This document shows, in pieces, positions 23,618 to 32,998 of a DNA stretch of 55,815 nucleotides (the stretch's first letter is position 1; every line of letters begins with the position of its first letter). Origin of the DNA: Candidatus Rokuibacteriota bacterium (GTDB lineage Bacteria > Methylomirabilota > Methylomirabilia > Rokubacteriales > CSP1-6); NCBI GenBank assembly GCA_003221455.1, contig QHRX01000003.1, positions 1 to 55,815 on the forward strand, in the 5' to 3' direction. A model generated the notes under the pieces. It was given only the letters and a program-made list of their open reading frames with translations. It was not told the origin of the DNA and searched no databases. The position numbers were made by a program, and so were the translations under genes.

Positions 23618-24793
23618 TCACACCTGGACGAGCTCGACAAACAGGGCGTCAGAGAGCAGGAAGCCGCGCTCGGTCAGGCGCGCACGCCCCCGCGCCCGCT
23701 CGAGCAGCCCCGCCGCGCGCCACCCCTCGAGCCGCGCCGTGAGGGCGGGGTCCGTCGCCGCCCGCGCGCCGAGCCATTCCTCCGGCACGCCGTCGCGGGT
23801 CCGCAGGCCGAGGATCAGACGCTCCCCCGCCGCCTGCCGATCGGTGAGCACCTCGTGCTCGGCGACGGGCAGGACGGCCGCCTCGAGTAGCTCGCAGTAG
23901 CGCTCGGCGGACCGGACGTTCGAGTAGCGGACGCGGCCCAAGAATCCGCAGGCGCCGGGCCCGAGTGCGGCGTACTCGCGTCGCCCCCAGTAGACCTGGT
24001 TGTGACGGGAGCGGCAGCCCGGGAGGGCGTAGTTGGAGATCTCGTAGTGCTCGTAGCCGCGCGCGGCCGCGCTCCGTGCCAGCGCCCAGTACTGCGCCAC
24101 GACCGTGTCCTCGGGCGGGAGGCCCGGGACGCCGTCCGATCCCCACCGGCTGCCCTGATCCAGAGTGAGCCCATAGGCCGACAGGTGGTCCGGTCGCCAG
24201 TCGAGCACCTGGTCGACGGTCCGCTGCCAGCCCGCGACGTCGAGCCCGGGCAGGCCGTACATGAGGTCGACGGAGACCTGGGGCAGGCCGGCCTCGCGCG
24301 CCGCCGCGAACGCCTCCCGCGCGCCCCTCGCGCCATGGAGCCGGCCAAGGCGCCCGAGGATCGCGTCGTCGAGCGACTGCACGCCGAGGCTCACGCGCGT
24401 GACGCCGGCCGTGCGGTAGGCCTCGAGCTTGGCCCGGCTCACGCTCTCGGGGTTGCACTCCACGGTCACCTCCGCGTCCGCCTCGATCCGGAAGCGGGCG
24501 CGCAGGCCGTCGAGGACGCGGGCGAGCTCGGCGGGCTCGAGCAACGACGGCGTGCCGCCGCCGAGGAAGACCGTCTCGAAGACCGTCGTCCGCCTCCACG
24601 GCGCGCCGGCGAGAAGGTCGACCTCCCGCGGCAGCGCGCGCAGGTAGCGGTCCTTCAGCCCCTCGCGGAGCGGTGACGTGGCGAACGAGCAGAAGGGGCA
24701 GCGCACGACGCAGAAGGGGACATGGACGTAGAGGCCGAGCGCGGTCTCGTCCGGTGCCACGCCGGCGAGCGGACCGAGCCCGTCAGCCGCCAC
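23618..24793 (-). CDS. hemW: HemW-like radical SAM protein (heme chaperone)
   Basis: Radical-SAM protein related to coproporphyrinogen dehydrogenase but of the HemW heme-trafficking type. CxxxCxxC reads CVVRCPFC, with GGGTPSLL downstream and the HemW-specific HNQVYW motif. The C-terminal HemN_C region is present. The start is uncertain: GTG at 24793 is placed just after the lepB stop and gives about 391 residues. The frame stays open to an ATG at 24865, which would overlap lepB by 58 nt. Confidence 0.9.
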   Translation of the reverse strand: MAADGLGPLAGVAPDETALGLYVHVPFCVVRCPFCSFATSPLREGLKDRYLRALPREVDLLAGAPWRRTTVFETVFLGGGTPSLLEPAELARVLDGLRARFRIEADAEVTVECNPESVSRAKLEAYRTAGVTRVSLGVQSLDDAILGRLGRLHGARGAREAFAAAREAGLPQVSVDLMYGLPGLDVAGWQRTVDQVLDWRPDHLSAYGLTLDQGSRWGSDGVPGLPPEDTVVAQYWALARSAAARGYEHYEISNYALPGCRSRHNQVYWGRREYAALGPGACGFLGRVRYSNVRSAERYCELLEAAVLPVAEHEVLTDRQAAGERLILGLRTRDGVPEEWLGARAATDPALTARLEGWRAAGLLERARGRARLTERGFLLSDALFVELVQV

Positions 24794-24807
24794 GGGGCCC
24801 CCGCCGA

Positions 24808-25485
24808 TCAGGGGAGATAGTGGCCGAGGCGCGTCCAGCGGAGCCAGTGACGGTCGCCGTCCCATGACCAGTAGATGAGGAAGGCCTTGCCCTTGATCTC
24901 GTCGTGCTTGACGAAGCCCCAGTAGCGGCTGTCCTGCGAGTTATCGCGGTTGTCGCCCATGACGAAGTAGGAATCGGGCGGCACCGTGGTGGGCTCGCAC
25001 CCGTACGAGTACCCACAGTACCCGGGGGGGTCAGCGCGCGGGAACGACGGCTGCGTCACCCGCCGGTAGGGCTCGACGAGCGGCTCGTCGTTCACGATCA
25101 CGGTGTGCCCGCGGATGAGGACGCGGTCGCCCGGGACGCCGATGATGCGCTTGATGAAGTCCCGCCGTTCGTCCTGGGGGTATTTGAACACGATGATGTC
25201 GCCCCGGCGGGGGCCACGGATCCCGGGCAGCTGCCAGCCCGTGAAGGGCACCGTCGGACCGTACAGGAATTTGTTGACGAGGATGTAATCGCCGACCAGC
25301 AGGGTGTCCATCATCGAGCCTGACGGAATCGTGAAGGCCTGGACGACGAACGTCCGGATGACGAGCGCCAGGAGGATCGCGATGGCGATCGCCTCGACGT
25401 ATTCCCGGACGAGGGACTTCTGACGCTTGCCGACGCGGACGGGCGGCGAGGCCTCTTCCGTCTTCTCCTCCAGGTCCATCGTCAA
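24808..25485 (-). CDS. lepB: Signal peptidase I
   Basis: Cleaves Sec and Tat signal peptides. The 225-residue protein has one N-terminal transmembrane helix (about 28-48, [20 protein letters not shown]), the catalytic Ser in [10 protein letters not shown], the catalytic Lys in [10 protein letters not shown] and the box-[18 protein letters not shown]. The start overlaps the lepA stop (ATGA), forming the common lepA-lepB pair. Confidence 0.96.
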   Translation of the reverse strand: MTMDLEEKTEEASPPVRVGKRQKSLVREYVEAIAIAILLALVIRTFVVQAFTIPSGSMMDTLLVGDYILVNKFLYGPTVPFTGWQLPGIRGPRRGDIIVFKYPQDERRDFIKRIIGVPGDRVLIRGHTVIVNDEPLVEPYRRVTQPSFPRADPPGYCGYSYGCEPTTVPPDSYFVMGDNRDNSQDSRYWGFVKHDEIKGKAFLIYWSWDGDRHWLRWTRLGHYLP

Positions 25486-27272
25486 CTCTTCAGTACCGAC
25501 AGGAACGCCTCCTGCGGCACCTCCACCTTTCCGACCTGTTTCATTCGCTTCTTGCCTTCTTTCTGCTTTTCCAACAGCTTGCGCTTGCGCGTGATGTCAC
25601 CGCCATAGCACTTCGCGGTGACGTTCTTCCCCATGGCCTTGACGGTCTCGCGAGCGATCACGCGGCTGCCGATCGCCGCCTGGATGGCGACCTCGAACAT
25701 CTGACGCGGGATGACGGCGCGGAGCTTCTCGACGAGCGTCTTCCCCTTCTCGTAAGCCTTGTCCCGGTGGACGATGACCGACAGCGCGTCCACGGGATCG
25801 CCGTTGAGCAGCACGTCGAGTTTGACGAGCTCGGACTCGCGAAATGCCGCGAACTCGTAGTCGAACGACGCGTAGCCTTTGGAGATCGACTTCAGCTTGT
25901 CGTAGAAATCCACGACGATCTCGGCGAGCGGGAAGTCGAACTGGATCTGGACCCGCTTGCCCAGGTACTCGAGCGAGCGGTGCTCGCCGCGCTTGTCCTG
26001 CGCGAGCTTGTAAATTGGCGCCATGAACTCGGTCGGCACGAAGACCGATCCCCGCACGTACGGCTCCTCGACGTGGTCGATCCGGTCCGGCGGCGGCAGC
26101 TTGGCGGGATTGTCGACCTCGACGACTTCTCCCGCGGTCGTCAGGACCCGGTAGCGGACGCTGGGCGCGGTGACGATCAGCGAGAGCGCGAACTCACGCT
26201 CCAGGCGCTCCTGCACGATCTCGAGGTGGAGCATGCCGAGGAATCCGCAACGAAAGCCGTAGCCGAGCGCCAGCGACGTCTCCGGCTCGAAGCTGAACGC
26301 GGAGTCGTTCAGCCGGAACTTCTCGAGCGCGTCGCGGAGGGCCTCGTAGTCGGTGTCCTCGATCGGGTAGAGGCCGGCGAACACCATCGGCTTGGCCTGG
26401 CGGTAGCCGGGAAACGCTACCGTCGCGGGGCGGAGCTGTTCCGTGATCGTCTCGCCGACGCTGGCGTCGGCGATCCGCTTGATCGACGCCGTGATGAACC
26501 CCACTTGCCCCGCCGAGAGCTCATCCACCGGGCGCATGTCGGGGGAGAACACGCCCACCTGCTGGACCTCATAGGACTTGCCGTTGGACATGAAGAGGAT
26601 TCTGGCGCCGGGCCGCACGCGGCCGTCGAAGAGCCGGACGTAGACCACGACCCCCTGGTAGGAGTCGTAGAAGGAGTCGAAGACGAGCGCCCTCAGCGGG
26701 CCGGCGGGATCGCCGGTGGGCGGCGGGATCCGCTCGATGATCGCCTCGAGCACCTCGGGCACTCCGGTCCCGTGCTTGGCCGACATCGTGAGCGCCCCGT
26801 CGCCGTCAAGCCCGAGCACCTCCGTGAGCTGGCGGCGCGTGCCCTCCACGTCGGCCGAGGGGAGGTCGATCTTGTTGATGACGGGCACGATGGCGAGGTT
26901 CGCGTCGGCGGCCAGGTAGTAGTTCGCCAGCGTCTGCGCCTCGACGCCCTGCGCGGCGTCGACGATGAGCACGGCGCCCTCGCAGGCGGCCAGCGAGCGC
27001 GAGACCTCGTACGAGAAATCCACGTGGCCCGGTGTATCGATGAGGTTCAGCGTGTACTCCTGGCCGTCGCGCGCCTTGTAGAGGAGCCGGACCGTGTGGG
27101 CCTTGATCGTGATGCCGCGCTCGCGCTCGAGGTCCATCGAGTCCAGCACCTGGTCGACGGCCTTCTTGGCGTCCATCGTGCCGGTGAGCGAGAGGAGGCG
27201 GTCCGCCAAGGTCGACTTGCCGTGATCGATGTGGGCAACGATGGAGAAGTTGCGGATCCGAGCCAGCGTCAT
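25482..27272 (-). CDS. lepA: Elongation factor 4 (LepA)
   Basis: Ribosome-bound translational GTPase. In 596 residues the P-loop is [14 protein letters not shown], switch [10 protein letters not shown] and the G4 NKIDLP. Domain V and the LepA-specific C-terminal domain ([22 protein letters not shown]) follow. The ATG at 27272 ([18 protein letters not shown]) gives family length. The frame stays open far upstream inside the sugar-nucleotide gene but only as an artefact. No ribosome site precedes the ATG. Instead an extended -10 ends 6 nt before it. Confidence 0.96.
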   Translation of the reverse strand: MTLARIRNFSIVAHIDHGKSTLADRLLSLTGTMDAKKAVDQVLDSMDLERERGITIKAHTVRLLYKARDGQEYTLNLIDTPGHVDFSYEVSRSLAACEGAVLIVDAAQGVEAQTLANYYLAADANLAIVPVINKIDLPSADVEGTRRQLTEVLGLDGDGALTMSAKHGTGVPEVLEAIIERIPPPTGDPAGPLRALVFDSFYDSYQGVVVYVRLFDGRVRPGARILFMSNGKSYEVQQVGVFSPDMRPVDELSAGQVGFITASIKRIADASVGETITEQLRPATVAFPGYRQAKPMVFAGLYPIEDTDYEALRDALEKFRLNDSAFSFEPETSLALGYGFRCGFLGMLHLEIVQERLEREFALSLIVTAPSVRYRVLTTAGEVVEVDNPAKLPPPDRIDHVEEPYVRGSVFVPTEFMAPIYKLAQDKRGEHRSLEYLGKRVQIQFDFPLAEIVVDFYDKLKSISKGYASFDYEFAAFRESELVKLDVLLNGDPVDALSVIVHRDKAYEKGKTLVEKLRAVIPRQMFEVAIQAAIGSRVIARETVKAMGKNVTAKCYGGDITRKRKLLEKQKEGKKRMKQVGKVEVPQEAFLSVLKS

Positions 27273-27278
27273 CGGCTC

Positions 27279-27287
27279 AGAATAGCA
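27279..27287 (-). promoter_or_regulatory. Extended -10 promoter directly on lepA
   Basis: TGC plus TATTCT on the minus strand (27287-27279), 6 nt before the lepA ATG. Transcription would start at or within a base or two of the ATG, giving a leaderless mRNA. No -35 match is seen. Confidence 0.5.
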
Positions 27288-27289
27288 CG

Positions 27290-28363
27290 TCAGCGGACGG
27301 GCCGCGTCCGGTCGGGGACGACGGCGTCGGCCTCGAGCACGACGCCGGGGGCCACGTCGACGTGGGCGCCGATGACCGCGTCGGCGCCGATGATGCAGTC
27401 GCGCAGGACGGCGCCCTCGCCGACCGCGACGCCCTCCCAGAGGATCGCTCCCTCGATGCGGGCGCCGGCGGCGATGCGGGAGCCGGCGCCGACCACCGCG
27501 AGCGGCCCCAAGCGGGCGCCGGCCCCGACGCTGACACCGGCGCCGATCACCGCCGGCGCCACGAGCGTCACGCCGGGCGCGAGCCGGGTGTCTGCGCCGA
27601 CCCAGCAGCCCTCGCGCAGCGTCCCGGCCGGACGGACCGTGGTCGCCACGCGCCCGCGCAGCAGATCGAGCTGCGCTTCGCGGTACGCGGCCGGGCTGCC
27701 GATGTCGCGCCAATAGTGGTCGCCGAGCGCGGACCCGAAGACAGGGACGCCGCTCGCGAGGAGGGAGGGGAAGACCTCCCGCTCGATCGAGACCGGGCGG
27801 TCGGCCGGGATGCGCCCGAGGAGCTCCGCCTCGAGCACGTAGATCCCGGCGTTGACGAGGTTGGTCGTGACCTCCTCGGGCCTCGGCTTCTCGAGAAAGC
27901 GTCGGACGGCCCCGTCGCCGGTGGTCTCGACGAGCCCGTACGCGGTCGGGTCGTCGACCGGGATGAGGCCGATCGTGACGCCCGCCCGGCGTGCCTCGTG
28001 GACGCGCAGGATCGCCCCGAGGTCGGCGTCGGTCAGGACGTCGCCGTTGAGCACCACGAGCCGGCCGCGGGCGAGCTCGGCGGCGTTCCGGACGCCGCCG
28101 GCGGTGCCGAGCGGTGTGGCCTCGACGACGTAACGCAGCCGGACGCCCGCCGCCTCCCCGGTGCCCATCGCGGCGCGGATGTCCTCCACCCGGTACGAGC
28201 AGGACAGGATGATGTCCGTGATCCCGTGCTGCCGGAGGAGGGCGAGCTGATAGTGCAGGAACGGTCGGTCCAGCAGCGGAACGATCGGCTTGGGCCGCGT
28301 GTGCGTGAGCGGACGGAGGCGGGTACCCTGCCCGCCGGCGAGGATTACGGCCTGGACGTCCAC
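27290..28363 (-). CDS. NDP-sugar pyrophosphorylase (mannose-1-phosphate guanylyltransferase-like)
   Basis: A nucleotidyltransferase that activates a sugar 1-phosphate. In 357 residues the Rossmann-like transferase domain (1-235) has [28 protein letters not shown] and the [10 protein letters not shown] metal site. The C-terminal third (about 250-357) is a left-handed beta-helix with hexapeptide-like repeats such as VIGAGV and GPLAVVGAG. Sugar specificity cannot be read: GMPP-like or RmlA-like enzymes share this layout. GTG 28363 is chosen so that [11 protein letters not shown] starts the protein. It overlaps the Trm112-like gene by 19 nt. Confidence 0.85.
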   Translation of the reverse strand: MDVQAVILAGGQGTRLRPLTHTRPKPIVPLLDRPFLHYQLALLRQHGITDIILSCSYRVEDIRAAMGTGEAAGVRLRYVVEATPLGTAGGVRNAAELARGRLVVLNGDVLTDADLGAILRVHEARRAGVTIGLIPVDDPTAYGLVETTGDGAVRRFLEKPRPEEVTTNLVNAGIYVLEAELLGRIPADRPVSIEREVFPSLLASGVPVFGSALGDHYWRDIGSPAAYREAQLDLLRGRVATTVRPAGTLREGCWVGADTRLAPGVTLVAPAVIGAGVSVGAGARLGPLAVVGAGSRIAAGARIEGAILWEGVAVGEGAVLRDCIIGADAVIGAHVDVAPGVVLEADAVVPDRTRPVR

Positions 28364-28515
28364 GGCTCCGCTTCGCTGATCAGCATGACCGGGATGCCGT
28401 CGCGAATGGGGTAGGCCTTCTGGCAACGCGGGCAGATGATGCGCGTCTCCTCGAAGATCAGGTCCCCCTTGCAGGCCGGGCACGCCAGGATGGCCTTCAG
28501 CTCCTCGTCTATCAT
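28345..28515 (-). CDS. Trm112/YcaR-like small zinc-binding protein
   Basis: A 56-residue protein with two CxxC pairs: CPAC near residue 12 and CPRC near 31, the latter followed by [17 protein letters not shown], the Trm112p/UPF0434 signature. Bacterial members are of uncertain role, often next to LPS or sugar genes (YcaR near kdsB). GAGGAG lies 8 nt before the ATG. The ATG overlaps the epimerase stop (ATGA). Confidence 0.9.
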   Translation of the reverse strand: MIDEELKAILACPACKGDLIFEETRIICPRCQKAYPIRDGIPVMLISEAEPWTSRP

Positions 28516-29441
28516 CGCGAAGCTCCTCCTCTGATGAATTCGAGCGTCTTGCGGAGCCCGAGGTCGAGCGGCGTCACCGGGGCCCAACCGAGCAGGCGCT
28601 TGGCGAGCGCGGCATCGAGCGCGCTCCGACGCTGCTCGCCCGGTTTGCCCGGCTCGTGGCGGGCGTCGGCGGTCACCCCGGCGACGGCGGTCAGCCGGCG
28701 GAAGAGGTCGTTCACGCTCGACTCGAGGCCGGTGCCGATGTTGACCGCGTCGATCGTCTGCGGCGCGCTGAGCGCCAGCACGGTGGCGTCCGCGACGTCC
28801 TCGACGTACACGTAGTCGCGCGTCTGCTCGCCGTCGCCGTTGATCACGCACGGCTTGCCCGCGACGAGGCGGCTCGAGAAGATCGCGACCACGCCCGCCT
28901 CGCCCAGCGGGTTCTGCCGCGGACCGTACACGTTCGCGTAGCGGAGCGCGACCGCCGTCGACCCCGTGAGGGCCGCCCACGCCGCGATGTAGCGCTCGGC
29001 CGCGAGCTTGGCCACCCCGTAGGGCGACGCGGGGCGCGCCGGCTGGCTCTCGGGCGTCGGGACCGTCTCGCAGTCGCCGTAAATCGCGCCGCCGCTCGAC
29101 GCGAAGACGAGCCGGGCCACCGCCGCGCGCCGGCAGCATTCGAGGACGTTGAGGGTCCCGAGCACGTTCACGCTCGCGTCGAAGAGCGGGTCGGCGACGG
29201 ACCGGCGGACGTCCATCTGCGCGGCGAGGTGGACGACCACGTCGGGCCGCGTCTCGGCGAAGACCGCGCGCAGGCGCGGGCTTCGGATGTCGACGGCGTG
29301 AAGCCGCGCGGCGGGGTGCGCGAGCTCCGGCCGACCGGTGCTGAGGTTGTCGACCAGGTCGATCGCGTGGCCCCCCGCCAGCAGGCGGTCGACCACGTGG
29401 GATCCGACGAAGCCGGCTCCGCCCGTGACCAGGGCCCTCAT
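28512..29441 (-). CDS. NAD-dependent sugar epimerase, UDP-glucose 4-epimerase-like
   Basis: Extended short-chain dehydrogenase of 309 residues. The NAD loop is GGAGFVGSH (7-15), the catalytic Ser is in FASSGGAIYG, and YGVAK (about 142-146) is the YxxxK pair. Short GalE-type enzymes of this form act on UDP-glucose or UDP-GlcNAc, or on related 4-keto sugars. The surrounding genes make UDP-GlcA and UDP-xylose, so a role in surface polysaccharide precursors fits. Exact substrate not determined. Confidence 0.85.
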   Translation of the reverse strand: MRALVTGGAGFVGSHVVDRLLAGGHAIDLVDNLSTGRPELAHPAARLHAVDIRSPRLRAVFAETRPDVVVHLAAQMDVRRSVADPLFDASVNVLGTLNVLECCRRAAVARLVFASSGGAIYGDCETVPTPESQPARPASPYGVAKLAAERYIAAWAALTGSTAVALRYANVYGPRQNPLGEAGVVAIFSSRLVAGKPCVINGDGEQTRDYVYVEDVADATVLALSAPQTIDAVNIGTGLESSVNDLFRRLTAVAGVTADARHEPGKPGEQRRSALDAALAKRLLGWAPVTPLDLGLRKTLEFIRGGASR

Positions 29442-29469
29442 GCGGCTCGGGAGCGGCGCCCCGCGCGCG

Positions 29470-30408
29470 TCATGCGCGGGCGAGGCGGGTCCGGAACCAG
29501 GCGATCGTCCGCCCGAGGCCCTCGTCGACGTCGACGCGGGGCTCCCAGCCGAGCAAGGTCCGCGCCCGCCCGATGTCGGGCTGGCGCACCTTGGGGTCGT
29601 CCTCCGGCAGCGGCTCGAACACGATCTCGCTCGGCGAGCCGCTCAGCCGCCGGATCTTCTCGGCCAGCGCCAGCAGCGTCATCTCGTGCGGGTTGCCGAT
29701 GTTCACCGGGACCGTGACCGGCGCCTGCATGAGTCGCCAGATGCCGTCGACCAGGTCCGAGATGTACTGGAACGAGCGCGTCTGCGAGCCGTCGCCATAC
29801 ACGGTGATCGGCTTGCCGGCGAGGGCCTGCGTGATGAAGGCGGGGATCGCGCGGCCGTCGTCCAGCCGCATGCGCTCGCCGTAGGTGTTGAAGATGCGCA
29901 CGATGCGGGTGTCGACGCCGTGGAAGCGGTGGTAGGCCATCGTGAGGGCCTCGGCGAAGCGCTTGGCCTCGTCGTAGACGCCGCGGGGGCCGATCGGGTT
30001 GACGTTGCCCCAGTAGTCCTCGCGCTGGGGATGGACGAGCGGATCGCCGTACACCTCGGAGGTCGAGGCGAGTAGGAACGCCGCCCGCTTGGCTTTGGCC
30101 AGCCCGAGGGTCCGGTGGGTGCCGAGCGCGCCGACCTTGAGGGTCTGGATCGGCATCTCGAGGTAATCGTGCGGGGAGGCGGGGCTGGCGAAGTGCAGGA
30201 CGTAGTCGAGGGCCCCCTCGACGACGAGGTACCCGGTCACGTCGTGCTTGACGAACGAGAACCGGGGGTCGGCGGAGAGGCGCTCGATGTTGTCGATGAC
30301 GCCCGTGAGGAGGTTGTCCATGCAGACGACCTCGTGCCCGCGCGCGAGGAGGAACTCGCACAGATGCGAGCCGATGAAGCCGGCTCCGCCCGTGACGAGG
30401 ATGCGCAT
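29470..30408 (-). CDS. UDP-glucuronate decarboxylase (UDP-xylose synthase)
   Basis: Converts UDP-glucuronate to UDP-xylose. This 312-residue extended SDR has GGAGFIGSH (7-15), [10 protein letters not shown] and YDEAK (about 147-151), and the UXS-typical [21 protein letters not shown] and [19 protein letters not shown] blocks. It lies 7 nt from ugd, which makes its substrate, so the two form a UDP-Glc to UDP-GlcA to UDP-Xyl module. Confidence 0.92.
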   Translation of the reverse strand: MRILVTGGAGFIGSHLCEFLLARGHEVVCMDNLLTGVIDNIERLSADPRFSFVKHDVTGYLVVEGALDYVLHFASPASPHDYLEMPIQTLKVGALGTHRTLGLAKAKRAAFLLASTSEVYGDPLVHPQREDYWGNVNPIGPRGVYDEAKRFAEALTMAYHRFHGVDTRIVRIFNTYGERMRLDDGRAIPAFITQALAGKPITVYGDGSQTRSFQYISDLVDGIWRLMQAPVTVPVNIGNPHEMTLLALAEKIRRLSGSPSEIVFEPLPEDDPKVRQPDIGRARTLLGWEPRVDVDEGLGRTIAWFRTRLARA

Positions 30409-30415
30409 GGAGGGG

Positions 30416-31726
30416 TTACGCCGGGAGGACGGGCTTGCGGCCGATCGAATGGTACTCGAACCCGAGGCGCCGCATCCGCTCCGGCTCCCAGACGTTGCGG
30501 CCGTCGAAGACGAGGGGCCGGCGCATCACCGACCGCAGGCGCTCCAGGTTGAGGAACTTGAACTCGTTCCACTCGGTGACGAGGGCGACCGCGTCCGCGC
30601 CGTGGGCGGCCTCGTAGGCGGAGGCGGCGTACTGCACCGCCGTCGGCAGCACGGCGCGCGCGTTGTCGATCGCGACCGGATCGTACGCGCGCACGGTGGC
30701 GCCCGCCCCGAGCAGCTGCGCGATCACCTCGACGCTCCGCGCCTCGCGCATGTCGTCGGTGTTCGGCTTGAAGGCGAGGCCGAGCACGCCCACGACCTTG
30801 TCGTCGAGCGGGGCGAGGACCTTGGCGATGTTCTCGACGAAGTGCAGCGGGCGCTCCCGATTCACCTCGACGACCGCCCGCAGGAGCCGGAAGTCGTAGC
30901 CGAGCCGGGCGGCGGTGTGCACCAGCGACTCGGCGTCCTTGGGAAAGCAGGAGCCGCCGAAGCCGAGGCCCGCCTGCAGGAACGCCGGGCCGATGCGCGC
31001 GTCGAGGCCCACGCCCTTCATCACCTGCGTCACGTCGGCCCCGGCGAGGTCGCAGACGTTGGCGATCGCGTTGATGAAGGAGATCTTGGAGGCCAGGAAC
31101 GCGTTCGACGCGTACTTGATCATCTCGGCCGAGGGAACGTCGGTGATGATCATGGGTCGCTCGAGCGGCGCGTAGAGCTCGAGCAGCGTCATGGCGACCA
31201 GCTGATTGGGGGCGCCGATCACGATCCGGTCCGGGCGGAGCGTGTCCTCGATGGCCGAGCCTTCGCGGAGGAACTCCGGGTTCGACACGACGTCGAAGGG
31301 CACCCGCTTCGACTGGTGCCGCGTGATCACGTCGCGCACGAACTCGCCGGTCCCCACGGGGACCGTCGACTTGTTGACGATGACCGTGTACCGTTCCATG
31401 GCTTGGCCGATGCCCTTGGCCACGGCCTCGACGGCGCCGAGGTCGGTCTCGCCGTCCCGCTTGGAGGGCGTGCCGACCGCGATGAAGACGATCTCCGACC
31501 GCGGGACGGCGGCGCCGAGGTCCGTCGTGAAGGCGAGCCGGCGGTCCGCGGCGTTGCGCGCCACCATCTCCTCGAGCCCGGGCTCGTAGATCGGCATGCG
31601 CCCCGCGGAAAGGGCCGCGATCTTCTCGTCGTCTTTGTCGACGCAGATGACGTCGTTGCCGAGGTCGGCGAAGACCGCCCCCGTGACGAGCCCGACGTAC
31701 CCGGTCCCGGCCACGCAGATGTTCAT
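30416..31726 (-). CDS. ugd: UDP-glucose 6-dehydrogenase
   Basis: Oxidises UDP-glucose to UDP-glucuronate with two NAD+. The 436-residue protein has the N-terminal NAD site [17 protein letters not shown], the middle-domain Lys in [19 protein letters not shown], the catalytic Cys in [10 protein letters not shown] and a C-terminal UDP-binding domain ([14 protein letters not shown]). First gene of the cluster. An extended -10 lies 17 nt upstream and no ribosome site is evident. Confidence 0.96.
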   Translation of the reverse strand: MNICVAGTGYVGLVTGAVFADLGNDVICVDKDDEKIAALSAGRMPIYEPGLEEMVARNAADRRLAFTTDLGAAVPRSEIVFIAVGTPSKRDGETDLGAVEAVAKGIGQAMERYTVIVNKSTVPVGTGEFVRDVITRHQSKRVPFDVVSNPEFLREGSAIEDTLRPDRIVIGAPNQLVAMTLLELYAPLERPMIITDVPSAEMIKYASNAFLASKISFINAIANVCDLAGADVTQVMKGVGLDARIGPAFLQAGLGFGGSCFPKDAESLVHTAARLGYDFRLLRAVVEVNRERPLHFVENIAKVLAPLDDKVVGVLGLAFKPNTDDMREARSVEVIAQLLGAGATVRAYDPVAIDNARAVLPTAVQYAASAYEAAHGADAVALVTEWNEFKFLNLERLRSVMRRPLVFDGRNVWEPERMRRLGFEYHSIGRKPVLPA

Positions 31727-31743
31727 TCGGACAGGTAGCGAAA

Positions 31744-31752
31744 ACTATAGCA
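31744..31752 (-). promoter_or_regulatory. Extended -10 promoter of ugd
   Basis: TGC-TATAGT on the minus strand (31752-31744). The predicted start near 31737 gives a leader of about 11 nt. No good -35 is seen. Confidence 0.5.
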
Positions 31753-31890
31753 TCGCCGACCGCCGCGGGCAGGGGGAAAGTTGGCAGCGCCGCTCGCGGC
31801 GCGGGCGGGTGCGGCCGCCCGCTCTAGCGTCGCCCGATCGACGCGGGCCTCGTGCGGCGGCGGGCCCGCGCCCGACACGCCGGCGTCGCC

Positions 31891-31909
31891 CGGCTCGACT
31901 CGCGAGCCG
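31891..31909 (-). terminator. Hairpin right after ctaG
   Basis: CGGCTCG (31891-31897), 5-nt loop, CGAGCCG (31903-31909): a perfect 7-bp stem starting 4 nt after the ctaG stop. No T-run. A second hairpin (GCGCCG-CTCG-CGGCGC) lies at 31787-31802, before the ugd promoter. Together they probably insulate the oxidase operon from ugd. Confidence 0.5.
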
Positions 31910-31913
31910 CCCC

Positions 31914-32660
31914 CTATTCGTCCGGCTCGGCGGCGGCCCAGCGGAAGAAGACCCCCGTGAAGGCGGCGAGCGGCGCCATCGCGGCCGGCACCCACATGAT
32001 CACGCCGCCGAGCCGCTGGTCCTCCAGCGGGGAGAGCTGAAAGACGCGGGGCGCCGCCGCGTAGAACGGATAGAGCGGCGCGGGGGCCAGCGTGACGAAT
32101 GCCGCGACCACCGTCATGGGCACGCTCATCAGGAACAGGTAGAGCAGCTGGGTGCCGTACGCCGGGCGCGGGAGCACCGGGTCCGGCGAGAGGATTGGCC
32201 ACCACGCGAGCACGGCCGTCGCGATGAGGGTCAGGTGCTCGACCACGTGGAGGGCGTGATGCTCGAGGGCGGCGTTGTAGAGAGCGGGCAGATGCCAGAC
32301 GACGAGGGCGCCGTTGTAGAGCCCGAAGGCAACCGGGAGCCCCGTGAGCCGGCGGAGCAGCGGGAGCAGCCCCAGGCGCGGGAGCAGGGGGGAGAGCAGC
32401 CCGGGCGGGATGGCGGCCAGCAGGAGCGGCGGCGCCGCCAGGGTCAGCAGGAGGTGCTGCACCATGTGGGCGCTCAGGAGGGCGCGGTCGCTCAGGTCGT
32501 GGAGCGGCCCGTTGAGCGCGCCCGCGAGCACGATGAGCGCGCCCGCGAGGGCCAGGAGGCGGCCGGGGGCGAGCCGCCGGCCCTGCGCGCGCGCGGCCCA
32601 CAGGTAGAGTCCGGCGAGGCCCGCGAGGCCCGCGAGGACCTCGGCGTGCCATTCGCCCAC
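31914..32660 (-). CDS. ctaG: Cytochrome c oxidase assembly protein CtaG (caa3_CtaG family)
   Basis: A 248-residue membrane protein with about seven hydrophobic helices, of the Bacillus caa3_CtaG type (not the Cox11 copper chaperone). Typical conserved pieces are HMVQHLLLTLAAPPLLL, VVWHLPALYNAALEHHALHVVEHL with its His cluster, and the C-terminal DQRLGGVIMWVPAAM. It is needed for oxidase copper/active-site assembly in Bacillus. The GTG at 32660 shares its G with the coxD stop. The frame stays open upstream through the oxidase genes but only as an artefact. Confidence 0.92.
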   Translation of the reverse strand: MGEWHAEVLAGLAGLAGLYLWAARAQGRRLAPGRLLALAGALIVLAGALNGPLHDLSDRALLSAHMVQHLLLTLAAPPLLLAAIPPGLLSPLLPRLGLLPLLRRLTGLPVAFGLYNGALVVWHLPALYNAALEHHALHVVEHLTLIATAVLAWWPILSPDPVLPRPAYGTQLLYLFLMSVPMTVVAAFVTLAPAPLYPFYAAAPRVFQLSPLEDQRLGGVIMWVPAAMAPLAAFTGVFFRWAAAEPDE

Positions 32661-32968
32661 TACGCGCGCGCCACGCCCGCGCCGATCAGCGCGATCACGG
32701 CCAGGAAGACCGCGAGCGCGATCAGCAGGGGGCCGACGAAGATGAAGGAGAGCGTGCGGGTGTCGTAGCGGAGGTGCATGAAGAAGAGCACGACCAGGGA
32801 GAACTTCGCCAGCGACAACACGAGCAGGGTCGGGATCAGGATCGGGGTGAGGGCGCGGATGTAGATGGCGCCGACCTCGATTCCGGTGAGTGCCGTGAGG
32901 ACGAGGGCGACCTTTATATAGGTGGCGACGCTCGCGTGCTCCCGGTGCCCGGGGTCGGACGTGTTCAT
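32660..32968 (-). CDS. Cytochrome c oxidase subunit IV (prokaryotic)
   Basis: A 102-residue protein with three membrane helices (about 17-40, 47-66 and 76-98), including the family block ILIPTLLVLSLAKFSLVVLFFMHLRYDTRT. It is an accessory subunit of caa3/aa3 oxidases. ATG 32968 is preferred. An in-frame GTG at 32992 would add eight residues. It lies between the coxA-coxC fusion and ctaG. Confidence 0.9.
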   Translation of the reverse strand: MNTSDPGHREHASVATYIKVALVLTALTGIEVGAIYIRALTPILIPTLLVLSLAKFSLVVLFFMHLRYDTRTLSFIFVGPLLIALAVFLAVIALIGAGVARA

Positions 32969-32998
32969 CGGCGTCTCTCGTCGTTCCGCCACCGCGGG